DNA of 64,000 nucleotides from Flavobacteriales bacterium (GTDB lineage Bacteria; Bacteroidota; Bacteroidia; Flavobacteriales_F; PHOS-HE28): positions 56,367-120,366 of the forward strand of contig JACJZI010000012.1 in NCBI GenBank assembly GCA_020635655.1, given 5' to 3'. Below the pieces are notes generated by a model. It ran no database searches, was not told where the DNA came from, and was given only the letters and a program-made list of their open reading frames with translations. The position numbers and the translations under genes were made by a program. Below are positions 35,217 to 45,760 of this stretch, piece after piece (positions within the stretch are counted from its first letter, which is position 1; each line of letters starts with the position of its first letter).

Positions 35217-38200
35217 CTATCGCAGCAGGGTGACGTGACCAATGTCCTGGTGGACATCACCTGAACAGCGGTCCCGAAAGTGTAGGACGTACACATAGAC
35301 CCCATCCGGAACGGGTTTCCCTGAACTGCGATAGTCGCCCGACCAATGCTCTTGGATATCGGTCGTTGCGAAGGTCATAAGCCCCCAGCGATCGTACACG
35401 GTCAATTCGAAATGATCACTTTCGGCTCCAACGACACCGAACGCATCATTGATCCCATCACTGTTCGGGGTGAATACGTTCGGCACAAAGCTCGATCCAT
35501 CAGCCGCCGGGTCGACGACCACGTCGACCGTTCCGGTCGTTGGGCAGCCATAGAGGTCCATGGCGGCATAGGTGTAGCTCCCCTCACCAGCGAGGATCAT
35601 CGCAGTGGTATCCCCCGTGCTCCAGGTGATCACCGACACCGGGAACCCGGGTGTGATGTCCTCGGTACGGAACGGGCAGGTCGTTACGGAGGTGGATGCG
35701 GGGTGTTCAGGCGCCAACTGCACCGTGATCGAATCCGAGGCCGATCCGCAGGCGTTCTCGAACTGCACCCAGTAAGTACCCGGTACGGAAGTGGGCAGAT
35801 CGATCGCCGTGCTTCCGTCGGACCACAGCACGGTGCCCGTGGTGTTGATCGTGGCATGCAGGAGCACTTCGTCGGGTCCGCAAAGGACCGTGTCCGGTCC
35901 GAGCGCCACCGTGGGAGGCACAACGAGGGATACCACCACCGTATCCCCGGCAGTACAACCGGATGTGGATACTGTTACAGCGAACGTACCTGATGTCGAT
36001 ATCACATGTTGCGTGGCCTGGGTCCCGTCCTCCCATACGCTCATGGTGTCGGGATACCCTGAGGAAAGGACGACCTGCCCGAACGTACAGTATGTCGTAT
36101 CCGGTCCAAGATCGACCTGGAAGGGGGGAACGATGATCGCATCGATGTCGTCCGATGCCGACCCGCACGCGTTGGAGGCTGTGGCCACATAGTGCCCTGA
36201 ACTGGACACCGTGTATGATGGTCCCGTGGTCCCATCCTGCCATTCGATATTGAAAGCGGCATAGGCGGAAAGATCGAGCAGCAGTGGACCGCCATCTCAG
36301 AGCACGGTGTCCGGAGGAAGCTGGATCTCCGGTTGCGTCAAGCCTGCCACCGTGATCGAATCGGTGCCGACACACGACCCATCGTCAACGGTCACCCAGT
36401 AATTCCCGGACACGGTAATGCTATGCAGCGTGGACCCCTGGCCATTCTCCCAGGTGCATGTACCGGCGATGGGTCCGAGGTCCAACACCAGACTGTCACC
36501 AGGGCATAGGACCGTGTCCGGCCCAAGATCGACCACCGGCGGTTGTGACACGATGACCTCCAACGAATCGACCGCCGATCCGCAGTCATTCGTCGCGGAG
36601 GCCCAATAGGTCCCCGCCTGCCCGATCGTCCTGATGAGCGTGCTGCTGCCATCGTCCCAGAGCAATCCTGGCGGTGACTGCCCGGTCAGGTCGATGGTCA
36701 GATCGTTGCCCAGGCATAGGAGCGTATCCGGACCAAGATCGACTTGAGGCTGGTCCTGCACATTGACCGTGAAGGCCAATGTATCCACGCAAAGGGTGTC
36801 CATGGCGAACACCGCCACCTGTACGGTCTGCGAACCGACGGCATTGAATACCTGTTGGAAGGTCGCGGCGCCATCCTGCCAAAGCCCGTTGCCCAGGTCC
36901 CAGGACCAGGTCAGGTCCAACGAATCACCCAGAACGACCGTCGGGGACATCAACAGAGCGGAACCAAGGCAGGTCGTCAGGCCGGCCTGTTGGATCTGGA
37001 CCTGACATTGGGGCGCGCAGGGATCCACCACTTGCGCCTGTGTGCCGATCAGAATATCGTTCACCGTGATGGGTTGTACGGTGAAGTCCGATGCAGCCAA
37101 TGTGCCTGATTGCGGTATGATGGTGGGCGTGGCGACGATATTGGGAAAGGTCTGGACGATCGGCATCGTGTCCACAGGGCAGGTCGAACCACCGCAGGCG
37201 GTCAGCTTCGTGAGGATCATGTCCTCGTTCGGGCCATTGGTCGTTCCCGCCACCAGGATCCCATCGTCCGGCATGTGGCACACGAGATCAGCCCACCGGG
37301 ACGAGAAATTCTGTTCGACCCCGGGGATCTCCTGCCCCCAGACGACCGTCCCGTTCGCGTCCAACTTGACCAGGCCGAATCCGGACCCAGGGAACATGGA
37401 AACGACCCATCCCTGATCGTCCATCTGGGCGGCGTTCATCATCTCGCCGGCGATCGGTGCAGAAAGAACGGTGGCCCATAGTACTTCGCCATCCACATCG
37501 GTGCACACGACAAGTCCATCCCGGCTATTGGACCCGAAACTGTCCGAGAATCCGACATGCAGGAGTGTTCCATCCCCATTGATGATCGAACGCGTGAACA
37601 CATCGTTCGAGGTTGCCGTGAAGGTCTTGGATATGAGCGTGTTCCCATTGGCGTCCAACTTCAGGAACCAGGGGCGTCGGTTGTACGGTGTCGGATCCTG
37701 CGTATGGGAGGTCGCAACAATGTTCCCATCGCTCAGTTCCAGGATGGAAGTGAAATGGTCCTGGTTCCCCCCCCCGAAGGAGCGGAACCAGATCACGCTC
37801 CCTGAGCCGGACAAACGACCCACCAGCGCATCCGATTGACCATTGCCGATCCCGGAAGTGCTTCCGCAAACCAGGATATCACCGTTCATGGCTTCTTTGA
37901 TGTCGCGGATCTCCCAAAAACCGGAGGTGCCCACATGGCGGGCCCAAAGGACATTGCCCATGGCGTCAAAGCGCGCGATCAAACCCTTCTCCGGTCCACC
38001 TAGCCCAATGCCATTGACGACCCCGACCGCCAGCAGATCCCCGTTCGCGCACTCCGCCAGGCACAAACTCCAGCCGCCATCGTCACCAACGGCATTGTAC
38101 CTACGCTGCCAGATATTCCCACCATTGGCGTCCAAGCGCGCCAGCACGATGTCATCCCCCGTGTTGCCGAAACTATCGGAATACCCCCCGAATAGGATGT

Positions 38201-38360
38201 CACCATTGGCCAATACGATGGCGGTATGACCCACGTCGGTCTGTGGACCTTGTAGCACCGTGGCGAAGGTGGTCTGGCCGCATTGTGCAAGAACACCCTG
38301 GCCGCCGAAAAGCGCGACGAAGAACAATAGGGTTCGGATCCCAGCATGAGGGTCGGACAT
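35217..38360 (-). pseudogene. T9SS type-B adhesin interrupted by an in-frame TGA
   Basis: Without the stop this would be a 1047-residue secreted protein. Signal peptide at the start (TLLFFVALFGGQGVLAQ), then about 370 residues of delta-60/PQQ-like repeats (NGDILFGGYSD, LDANG..W), then Ig/PKD-like repeats each carrying PDTxxC, and a gliding-motility-type C-terminal domain (type B): FVPNVFTPNSDGINDAF, YDRWG, VPDGVYVYVLHFRD. The TGA at 36297-36299 falls exactly where the repeat Cys belongs (LPPDTVL-stop-DGG), and the same frame then continues intact to 35217. One base change (TGC or TGT to TGA) explains it. As it stands, the product would lack its export and anchoring domain. Start chosen at ATG 38360; 38411 is also open. 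Confidence 0.85.
36297..36299 (-). other. Premature in-frame stop codon (TGA)
   Basis: Reading on the minus strand, CTC-TGA-GAT-GGC stands where sister repeats in the same protein read Leu-Cys. No indel is involved. Confidence 0.9.
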
Positions 38361-38407
38361 CCGTATCAAGTTCGATAATGCATAAGCCCCCACGCGCCGT
38401 TGTAGGA

Positions 38408-39466
38408 TCAAAACGCAAAATACCCTTCCTCCTTCGTACCTGAAATGAGGCCGATCAATAAGCTCGCCCGAAGGGAAAGAGGGAACCGCTCCATGATCGC
38501 GGTCCGCGGGGGGATACCGGAAGCGTATTCCTTGCCACCCAGAACGGCACGGACCGCATCCACCACGGCTTGAGCAGAACGTTCACGCACGACCGGCCCC
38601 ATGCCGGATGACACGTCGGGCAACGACCCCGCCGCCGATACGATCGGCACGCAACCACACAGCATCGCCTCCGCCATGGCGCAACCGAACCCCTCCGAGA
38701 GTGAGAGCTGCAGATAGCCCAAAGCGCCGGCATAGTGGTGGGCCAGCTCCGCTTGCGGCATCGGCGGGAGCACGGATAGATTCTTCGGAAGGGCATGCAT
38801 ACCGGGCACGGATGCCCCGATGATCGTGAACGGCACCTCGGGCATTTCCCGCGCGGCGGCAATGACCAGGTCGATCCCCTTCAGGACATGCGTGCGCGGC
38901 GCGAACGCGTCAAGGGCCACGGTGATGAATCCGCTGCGCTCGCCCCTTCCCAGTGGCCATTTCCCGGGATCGAAACCATGATGCAACACGTTGATCGGCG
39001 TGCGGCATCGCGGATCGCGGACATGAATGCCCTGCTGGTGTACCTCCCCATCATTGAACGGGTCGTCCCTTTCGATCAGGCTCTCATGCATCGGGACCAG
39101 GACCGATGCCCATCGGTAACAGCGGCGCGTGGCCCAGGCCTGGCCGGGACTGCTGAAGTTGCCATAATGGATGGAGGGGATCGCCACGCAATCCGCCCCA
39201 TGCAGGAAGAGCAGGGAGCGACGGCCCAGGAGGCGCGCCCAGAACAAGGCCGGCAGGCCATGCCAGCCGCCGAACTGAACGATCACCACATCGCTCCAGG
39301 CCACGTTCCACCAGAGGGTGAGCATCCGGAACATCAGCCAAAGGCCTGCTCGCACACCGCGATACCGAAAGGAGATCCGCCGTATGCGGGCATGCTCCGC
39401 CAGCAGGTCAAGGTCGCTCCGGATGAATGTCGCATCCCCCTTGTCGATCCAAAGCACCCGTTTCAT
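38408..39466 (-). CDS. Glycosyltransferase (GT4-like)
   Basis: 352 residues. Start MKRVLWIDKGDATFIRSDLDLL, then a GT-B acceptor domain (WSDVVIVQFGGWHGLPALFW, FLHGADCVAIPS), then a donor domain with GFITVALDAF, FTIIGASVPGMHAL and the core LQLSLSEGFGCAMAEAMLCGCVPIVSA, where SEGFGCAMAEAML carries the E-x7-E pattern. It would use a nucleotide sugar on a lipid-linked acceptor. ATG 39466 overlaps the flippase stop (39463-39466). Last gene of the leftward operon starting at 46003; the broken adhesin follows downstream on the same strand. A longer frame upstream lies within the flippase gene and is not used. Confidence 0.85.
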   Translation of the reverse strand: MKRVLWIDKGDATFIRSDLDLLAEHARIRRISFRYRGVRAGLWLMFRMLTLWWNVAWSDVVIVQFGGWHGLPALFWARLLGRRSLLFLHGADCVAIPSIHYGNFSSPGQAWATRRCYRWASVLVPMHESLIERDDPFNDGEVHQQGIHVRDPRCRTPINVLHHGFDPGKWPLGRGERSGFITVALDAFAPRTHVLKGIDLVIAAAREMPEVPFTIIGASVPGMHALPKNLSVLPPMPQAELAHHYAGALGYLQLSLSEGFGCAMAEAMLCGCVPIVSAAGSLPDVSSGMGPVVRERSAQAVVDAVRAVLGGKEYASGIPPRTAIMERFPLSLRASLLIGLISGTKEEGYFAF

Positions 39467-40974
39467 TCCGAGCGGTGCGGTGCCGCCGTTGATCGGATCG
39501 TTGCACCAAAAGACCCGCGGACCATCGCGTTCACATCCGGGCTGACCCGGAACAGCAACACCAGCGGCAGGAAAAGGACCAGCACGACCCCTCCGCGCAG
39601 CAACAGGTCGGTCCAAGGACCGGGCATCTCCGGAAGGGCCCAGAGCACGACAAGTGTCAGCACCATGGCACCCAGGCCGAACAGGATCCGGCGGCCGAAA
39701 GGCCAGAGGCCGAACCGTTTCTTCAGGAATCCCAGGCGGACGAGATTGACCACCACCAACGAGCCCAGTGTGGCCCATGCCGCACCCATGAACCCATAGG
39801 TCTTGATCAATACGAAATTCGCGGTGGCGTTCACTCCGAGCAGCAGCAGACCGGTCACCGCATCGAAACGGAAGTGGCGCGACATGTTGATGATGCCCCC
39901 GTTCAATCCCATGCTCATGTTGATCAACTGCGCCGCACCCACGATCAGGATCACATGGCGACCGAGCGCATACTCGGGTGGCAGCAGTTCGAGGAAGGCG
40001 CCCAGCCCGCTGATCACGAGCAGGTACATGAAAGCCCCCACCACGAACTGGCCGGAAGCCGAGCGCTCGTACAGGCTGTCAATGGTGGTCATGTCCCGAC
40101 GTCGCCAGGCGTCCGCCAGCAGCGGGAAGGCGATCTGTCCCAATGCACGTGCGGGGATGGAGATGACCGAACCGATGTAGTAGGCGACCGCATAGTAGGC
40201 GACGTACTTCAGCCCATCCTTCAACATGACACCGATCATGAGCTGGTCCAGGTTGCCCATGACCATGATGGCCATGCCCGCGGCGATGGTGTACGTGCTG
40301 AACGCGACCAGGCTCCTCCGGACCGATCGCCTGGGCAACGGATGACCAAATCCCGGGAGCCAGTGCCCCATCCGCAGCAGATGCACGAACAGCGCGAGGG
40401 CCACGATCACGAACGTGCCGACGTACAGCCAGATGAACGTGTCGAAGTCGAGCCAATGGAAGGCGTACACCAGGACCAGGACCAATTGCAACAGGCGCAG
40501 GAGGACCTCCCGAACGAAAACGGGCGCCACGCTCTCACGCAGGGAGCGGGCATATGCGCGCAGGACAATGAAGTAGACCTCCGAGATCAGCAGGGGGAAC
40601 AACGCATTGTATGTCCCTGCCAGGATACCGCTGCGATCACTGAACCATTGGACGAGGTGACCACGAAAGACCAGGAGGAAGAGCCCACCCAAGGCAATGC
40701 CGATGGTGGAGACCTTCAGCGCCAGACCCAACGCCCCCCGATGGGCCTGCGCGGGATCGCGGAAATAGGGAAAGAACCGGAGCATCGCGCTCTCCATGCC
40801 GAGCTGGGCCACCTGGGCCACCATCACGGTGATCGAGACGAGGACGCGGGTCAACCCGAACTCATCCGCCGTCAGCACCCGTGGGAACAACACCACCATG
40901 TTCAGGAAACCGAGCACGACGCCCACGTAGCTCAGGACGGCGTTCCAGGCGCTCTGGCGCAGTACGATGCCCAT
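39463..40974 (-). CDS. Polysaccharide flippase, Wzx/RfbX-like
   Basis: 503 residues with about fourteen hydrophobic segments. The opening VLRQSAWNAVLSYVGVVLGFLNMVVLFPRVLTADEFGLTRVL is the hallmark first two helices of the MOP-type O-antigen exporters, and FFPYFRDP is typical of the loop that follows. Exports lipid-linked glycans across the inner membrane. It has its own promoter-like element (TACTTTGC, 40980-40987) just 5 bases before ATG 40974, so it may be transcribed apart from the sulfotransferase upstream. Confidence 0.88.
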   Translation of the reverse strand: MGIVLRQSAWNAVLSYVGVVLGFLNMVVLFPRVLTADEFGLTRVLVSITVMVAQVAQLGMESAMLRFFPYFRDPAQAHRGALGLALKVSTIGIALGGLFLLVFRGHLVQWFSDRSGILAGTYNALFPLLISEVYFIVLRAYARSLRESVAPVFVREVLLRLLQLVLVLVYAFHWLDFDTFIWLYVGTFVIVALALFVHLLRMGHWLPGFGHPLPRRSVRRSLVAFSTYTIAAGMAIMVMGNLDQLMIGVMLKDGLKYVAYYAVAYYIGSVISIPARALGQIAFPLLADAWRRRDMTTIDSLYERSASGQFVVGAFMYLLVISGLGAFLELLPPEYALGRHVILIVGAAQLINMSMGLNGGIINMSRHFRFDAVTGLLLLGVNATANFVLIKTYGFMGAAWATLGSLVVVNLVRLGFLKKRFGLWPFGRRILFGLGAMVLTLVVLWALPEMPGPWTDLLLRGGVVLVLFLPLVLLFRVSPDVNAMVRGSFGATIRSTAAPHRSE

Positions 40975-40979
40975 TCCCG

Positions 40980-40987
40980 GCAAAGTA
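40980..40987 (-). promoter_or_regulatory. -7-like element (TACTTTGC) for the flippase
   Basis: Matches TAnnTTnS, 5 bases before the ATG at 40974. Confidence 0.35.
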
Positions 40988-40995
40988 ACGCCGCC

Positions 40996-41673
40996 TCAGC
41001 CCAACGGTCCGCGATCGGGATAGAAGAGCCCCATATCCCGCTGGTACATCACCGCGATCCGTTCGGCCAACCTGGGGTCGATCGGCAAAGGCCCGCGTGC
41101 CGTTGCGTTCAGTCGATGGATGGTGGCCATGGGCAATCCCACGCGTTCGGCCACATGATGCAGGTCCGCATCGAACCGTTCGAACCGGCCGATGAACTGC
41201 ACCTGTTCCATGTCGATCAGGGCATGCTGTTCACGAAGATGTTCGTCGCATCGCAGCCGATCGATCCCTTCGACCCACCCCACGAACCCGGGAAGGTCGC
41301 GCATCGCCGAAAGCTGGTCCGGCGGGAACCCGAAGTAGTTCTCACGGACCACCTTGTTGCGCCAGGCGCTCAGCAAGCGGTCCACCGGATGCCGCACGAA
41401 GGCGAAACGGAACCAATCCGCATAGCGAACGGGGTCATAGGGCATGGGCGAGGCATAGATGTACCCGCCGGGTCCGGAAGCCTCGCGGAAGTGCTGGTCG
41501 ATGGTCCGGCTGCCCACCTTGTACACCCGGTACCAGAGCGCCTTGTAAGTGAAGGAATAGGAGATGTGATAGCGCTCGTCCCTCCACAGGGGCAGCACGT
41601 ACTTGTTGAAATAGAAATGCCGCAACCGATGACCCAGGGCGGTGATCAGGGACGGAGGCGAAGGTGCGGGCAT
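40996..41673 (-). CDS. Sulfotransferase family 2-like protein
   Basis: 225 residues. YKVGSRTI (51-58) fits the 5'-phosphosulfate loop (usually PKVGxTSI), and FVRHPVDRLLSAWRNK (92-107) is the 3'-phosphate motif of PAPS-dependent carbohydrate sulfotransferases (family 2, chondroitin/HNK-1 type). The enzyme would transfer sulfate from PAPS to a sugar hydroxyl. The usual Pro of the first loop is replaced by Tyr, which may alter PAPS binding. Located between a glycosyltransferase and a flippase, so a sulfated surface glycan is likely. No PAPS-making genes are in the window. Confidence 0.85.
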   Translation of the reverse strand: MPAPSPPSLITALGHRLRHFYFNKYVLPLWRDERYHISYSFTYKALWYRVYKVGSRTIDQHFREASGPGGYIYASPMPYDPVRYADWFRFAFVRHPVDRLLSAWRNKVVRENYFGFPPDQLSAMRDLPGFVGWVEGIDRLRCDEHLREQHALIDMEQVQFIGRFERFDADLHHVAERVGLPMATIHRLNATARGPLPIDPRLAERIAVMYQRDMGLFYPDRGPLG

Positions 41674-41698
41674 GACCTTTCCGGAACGCGCACGTTGC

Positions 41699-42961
41699 TC
41701 AAAGCAACGCGGCCAATTTTTGCGTCAAGGTATCGCGGGCGAATTCGGCACTGGCCAAGATCGAGGTGCGCGCATCATCGAACAGCGCACGGATCACTTC
41801 AGGGTCGGGTACCTCCTTGCGATCGATCAATAAGGCATCCGCTCCCCGCAGGACCCGGGCCACATCGCCGTCCTTCGGACCAATGGCCAGAATGGGCCGC
41901 CCGACGGCGAGGTACTCGAACACCTTGCTGGTGAGGATGCCACGGGCGTTCGGCGAATCGTTCAGGGCGAGGAGCAGCACACGGGCCCGCTGCATCTCCC
42001 GCATTGCACGCTGATGATCAACGGCACCGAGATGCTCCACCTTGCCGGCCAGGCCCGCAGCAGCAATGTGCGTGAGCACGGCATGATCCACCGCACCGAC
42101 GAATCGCAACGTGAAGCGTTCACCGAACTCCGGATCGGCACGCACCAGCGCGGACAGGGCGTGCCAGAGTTGCGGCACGTCCCGGGCGGCATTGAGCGAA
42201 CCCACATGCACGAGGCTGAAGGTCCGGTCCACCGGTGCCGGTGGATCGGGAACATCCTCCGGATCGGACCCGTTCGTGATCACCTCCACCTGCTTCGCGC
42301 CCAGCATCCGCAGTTCTTCGGCCATCGTCCAGCCGACGGCCAGCACCAGGTCCGCCTCCCGAAGCACCGATCGCTCCAGGGCCCGATGTCGTGCATCCGC
42401 GCGGCGCGAGAGGCGCAGCTGATGGTAGAAATCGATGTTGGTCCAGGGATCGCGGAAGTCGGCGATCCAGCGGATGCCGGAGGACCGATGCAAGGCCCGG
42501 GCGATGAGGTGCATGCTGTGGGGCGGTCCCGTGCTCACGATGGTATCCACGGGATGTTCCCGGAGGTATCCCCGCAGGAACCGGATGGACGGTGCGACCC
42601 AGCCGACGCGCGCGTCCGGTAGGAACAGGTTCCCGCGCACCCAGACCGCCAGCCTCTCCAGGCGCCCCCGGCGCACGCGCTTCTCGCTGAGAAATCCGGT
42701 ATGCACCTTCTCTCCCCTTCTACCCGTGATCCACTTGTACATGGAATACGGTTCACGGATCGGGCGCCGGACCACCTCGGCCTCGGGCGGCACATCGTTC
42801 TGCAGACCGGGATCGGAGATGACCAGCTCGGGGTTCTCGGGTGTGTAGACCACGGGCTGCCAACCTTGTGCCGGCAGGTACTTGGTGAATTTCAACCAAC
42901 GCTGCACCCCGGGCCCGCCATTGGGGGGCCAGTAGTAGGTGATGATGAGCACCCGCTTCAT
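41699..42961 (-). CDS. Glycosyltransferase (GT4-like)
   Basis: 420 residues. MKRVLIITYYWPPNGGPGVQRWLKFTKYL is the family opening, and DTIVSTGPPHSMHLIA with IRWIADFRDPW is common in the GT4 sub-group near WcaI/WbuB-like fucosamine or mannose transferases. Donor domain: SLVHVGSLNAARDVPQLW and LLLALNDSPNARGILTSKVFEYLAVGRPILAIG, with a K-x-F-E-Y-L-A-x-G-R-P core typical of the family. Its start overlaps the YfhO stop (ATGA, 42958-42961) and it precedes the sulfotransferase by 25 bases. Confidence 0.87.
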   Translation of the reverse strand: MKRVLIITYYWPPNGGPGVQRWLKFTKYLPAQGWQPVVYTPENPELVISDPGLQNDVPPEAEVVRRPIREPYSMYKWITGRRGEKVHTGFLSEKRVRRGRLERLAVWVRGNLFLPDARVGWVAPSIRFLRGYLREHPVDTIVSTGPPHSMHLIARALHRSSGIRWIADFRDPWTNIDFYHQLRLSRRADARHRALERSVLREADLVLAVGWTMAEELRMLGAKQVEVITNGSDPEDVPDPPAPVDRTFSLVHVGSLNAARDVPQLWHALSALVRADPEFGERFTLRFVGAVDHAVLTHIAAAGLAGKVEHLGAVDHQRAMREMQRARVLLLALNDSPNARGILTSKVFEYLAVGRPILAIGPKDGDVARVLRGADALLIDRKEVPDPEVIRALFDDARTSILASAEFARDTLTQKLAALL

Positions 42962-45750
42962 GCGGCCTCCTCACGCGGCCGACGAAACTCCATGACCAGC
43001 ACACCGAGGACCAGCAGGATAAGGAGCGCGGAACCGGCGAGCATCACTTTCGAGCCCACCCGATAGGGCGTGCTGGCGATCCGGAAGACCACTTCGTGTT
43101 CCCCGGCGGGAACGTGCATGGCCCGCAGGACATAGTCCGCGCGTACATGATCGGCGGGCCGACCGTCGATCGTCGCCTGCCAATCCGGTCCGTACCAGAT
43201 CTCGCTGAAGACGACCACGCCACCGTTCGACGAACGCACCGTATAGGTCATCTCGTCGGTCTTGTAGTTCTTCAATTCCACGGAGGCGGAGGGATCGGGT
43301 GCGGCATCGCCGGACAGCGCGGACCGATAGCGTTCATCGACCACGGCCGTTCGCAAAGGGTCGAACCCCTCAAGGGCCATGATCTCCGCATCGGCGTCCT
43401 TCACCCATTTCACCTGGTCCACGAACCAACCCACACCGGCAGCGTTCAGGTCCCGGACCGGCGGGCGGTCGTCGGCATAGATCAGATAGCGCGTGTTCAG
43501 CATGTTGATCACGGGCTGCTTCGCCAGCAGGTCGTTCAGGGCCTGTGCGTCGGTACCGGCCTTCAGTGCGGCATTGATCGCCGTCACTTCCGGTGCGAGA
43601 TGGAACGCGATCAGTTCCTGGTAGCGCTTGAGCTTCGCTCCGTGGTAGCCTCCGATGCTCTTGTGGAAGAAGCTGGTGCGTGCATCGTTGAACGGATTGT
43701 TCAGGGTGAGCACGCGGAAATGGGTGGTCCTGCGCAGGCTGCCGAAGCGCAGCATCGTCCGTTCATCATCGGTGAGCAGCCGGTCCCTTCCCTTCGCACC
43801 CGCCTTCTCGGTCTTGGTCCGTTCGATGCTTTGCTCGAGATCGGCCTTGCTGGCAGCGGTCTCCTCGTTGTTCAGGATGGCCATGTCGGCCGCGTTGGGC
43901 TTGAAGGGAACGGCCACGTCGGCATCGGTCTCCCATTGCACGTAGTGCCCGCGCTCCTTCTCGTTGTTCACCATGCGTTTGTCCACCGTCCAGAGGTCGA
44001 TCAGCACGAGCACGCTCAACCCCAACAGGAAGGGCGTGGCCTTGATCCGCCGGCGTCCGAACAGGAAGACCAGCGCACCCGCGGCCGCGATGAAGAACAT
44101 GCTGCGCAGGGCGTCCGCTGTGAGGATGGACGCGCGAACGTCCTTCAAGGCCTGCACGAACGCCACGACCTGGGCCTCGATCTTGGGATCGCTCGCCTGC
44201 CTGTTGAAGGCATCCCTTTCGGCGTCGCTGATCAGGCTGGTCAGGCTTTCCGGCGCGGCCGCGAACGCGATCACGATCAACAGGAGCGCGGCCGCCGCGA
44301 TCAGGGCCCGTCGCTCCACCTTGCGGTCCCATCCCTTGTTGCGTATGAGCTTGTCGAGGAAGAGGACCGCCAGGACAGGCGCGGCGAGTTCCACGATCAC
44401 CAGGATGATCGTCACCGCGCGGAATTTGTTGTAGGCCGGAACATGGTCCAGGAAGAAGTCGGTGAGCGGCATGTAGTTCTTGCCCCAGGAGAGCAACAGG
44501 GTCAGGACCAATCCGCCGAACAGGGCGTACGGCAGGGGGTCCCGCCAGAGAAAGAGGCCGGCGACGAGATAGGCGACCACCAGGAGCCCCGCGATCATCG
44601 GTGCATCGATGGCGAGCAGCACCACGACCAGACCGATCGCGCCGAGCGCATACCAGCGTGCCCGGGTCTCGCTCCAGATGAGCAGCAGCAACAGGAGCAT
44701 CACGACCACGGCACCGATGTAGACCGGTCCGGAGGTGAACGCCTGATCGCCCCAGTAGTGGTTCATCTGGGCGATGTTCTGTCGGAACCGCGGGTCGGCC
44801 TTCCCCAGTGCATCGGGATCATTGCCGATGGCGGCGGTGGATCCGCCCTTCGCGTTCGGGATCAACAGGGTGAGGCTCTCCTCCTTGCCGTAGCTCCAAT
44901 CGGTCACATAATCGCGGTCCAGCCCCGACGTCAGGACATCGCTGTTGGGCTTGCCGTCCGGCCCGATGGTCAGTTCGCTCTTCCCCCGTGTCGTGTACTT
45001 GCCGTACTCCCAGGTGCTCCACAGCAGACCGAGGTTGCAGGCCAGCGCGAAGGCGATGCCCAACAGGCCGAGGCCTGACCGCAGGGCGAAGTCGCCGAGC
45101 TGCTTTTCCCGGAGCGCCCGCGCGGCCTCGGCCAGCACGAAGAGCACCATGACGATACCGAGGTAGTAGGTGATCTGGACATGGTTCATGGACACCTCCA
45201 GGGAGAGGAACAGGGCGAAGAGCGCGGCGCCCAGCCATCTCCTTCCGCGATACAGCAGGTACAGCCCGCCCAGGACCGCCGGCATGTAGCCGATCGCATT
45301 GGCCTTGCTGTTGTGGCCCGCCTCGAGGATCGCGAAGAAGTACGAACTGAACGCGAACGCGATCGATCCGAACAGGGCAAGCCAGGGATCCATACGGAGG
45401 CAACACAACAGGATGAACATGCCCACCAGGTAGAGAAAGAGGAAGCTGGCGGGCCTGGGCAGGAAGCCGTGGAACAGTTGGTCGACGAAGTGCAACAGGT
45501 CCTGGCTCCAGACCACGCTGATCTGGTAGGCGGGCATGCCGCTGAACATGCTCCCGGTCCATAGTGGTTCGTATCCATAGGTATCCCGGAATTCCTGGAT
45601 CTCCTGGGACATGCCCTGCCAGCGGCTGCGATCGCCCTGGACCAGGCGTTTGCCTTCGAGCACCGGGCTGAAGTAGGCCAGGCTCAGGGCGAAGAAGATG
45701 GCCAGGATCGCGGCGATCGGCCAGTGGCGCTTCCAGTCGATGGATCTCAT
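42958..45750 (-). CDS. YfhO family membrane protein
   Basis: 930 residues. About twelve hydrophobic helices fill the first 570 residues (WPIAAILAIFFALSLAYFSP, SFLFLYLVGMFILLCCL, IAFALACNLGLLWSTWEY and others), with a periplasmic loop containing GDRSRWQGMSQEI and a large soluble domain at 590-880, then one last helix near VMLAGSALLILLVLGVLV. This is the YfhO / GT-C type architecture; in Gram-positives YfhO glycosylates lipoteichoic acid. Here it probably adds a sugar from a lipid carrier to an extracytoplasmic glycan. ATG 45750 fits the first basic-hydrophobic segment; the open frame extends 174 bases further, overlapping the small gene upstream. Confidence 0.88.
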   Translation of the reverse strand: MRSIDWKRHWPIAAILAIFFALSLAYFSPVLEGKRLVQGDRSRWQGMSQEIQEFRDTYGYEPLWTGSMFSGMPAYQISVVWSQDLLHFVDQLFHGFLPRPASFLFLYLVGMFILLCCLRMDPWLALFGSIAFAFSSYFFAILEAGHNSKANAIGYMPAVLGGLYLLYRGRRWLGAALFALFLSLEVSMNHVQITYYLGIVMVLFVLAEAARALREKQLGDFALRSGLGLLGIAFALACNLGLLWSTWEYGKYTTRGKSELTIGPDGKPNSDVLTSGLDRDYVTDWSYGKEESLTLLIPNAKGGSTAAIGNDPDALGKADPRFRQNIAQMNHYWGDQAFTSGPVYIGAVVVMLLLLLLIWSETRARWYALGAIGLVVVLLAIDAPMIAGLLVVAYLVAGLFLWRDPLPYALFGGLVLTLLLSWGKNYMPLTDFFLDHVPAYNKFRAVTIILVIVELAAPVLAVLFLDKLIRNKGWDRKVERRALIAAAALLLIVIAFAAAPESLTSLISDAERDAFNRQASDPKIEAQVVAFVQALKDVRASILTADALRSMFFIAAAGALVFLFGRRRIKATPFLLGLSVLVLIDLWTVDKRMVNNEKERGHYVQWETDADVAVPFKPNAADMAILNNEETAASKADLEQSIERTKTEKAGAKGRDRLLTDDERTMLRFGSLRRTTHFRVLTLNNPFNDARTSFFHKSIGGYHGAKLKRYQELIAFHLAPEVTAINAALKAGTDAQALNDLLAKQPVINMLNTRYLIYADDRPPVRDLNAAGVGWFVDQVKWVKDADAEIMALEGFDPLRTAVVDERYRSALSGDAAPDPSASVELKNYKTDEMTYTVRSSNGGVVVFSEIWYGPDWQATIDGRPADHVRADYVLRAMHVPAGEHEVVFRIASTPYRVGSKVMLAGSALLILLVLGVLVMEFRRPREEAA

Positions 45751-45760
45751 GGATCGGGTT

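Noticed and set aside
36297..36299. Selenocysteine at the in-frame TGA
   Set aside because: It sits at a Cys position, but I see no clear bacterial SECIS hairpin right after it, and secreted adhesin repeats have no reason to use selenium. Simple nonsense mutation is more likely.
39874..45078. Two large rightward frames (686 and 660 codons) opposite the flippase, sulfotransferase and yfhO genes
   Set aside because: His/Gln/Glu-rich mirror translations of membrane genes, no motif or promoter of their own.
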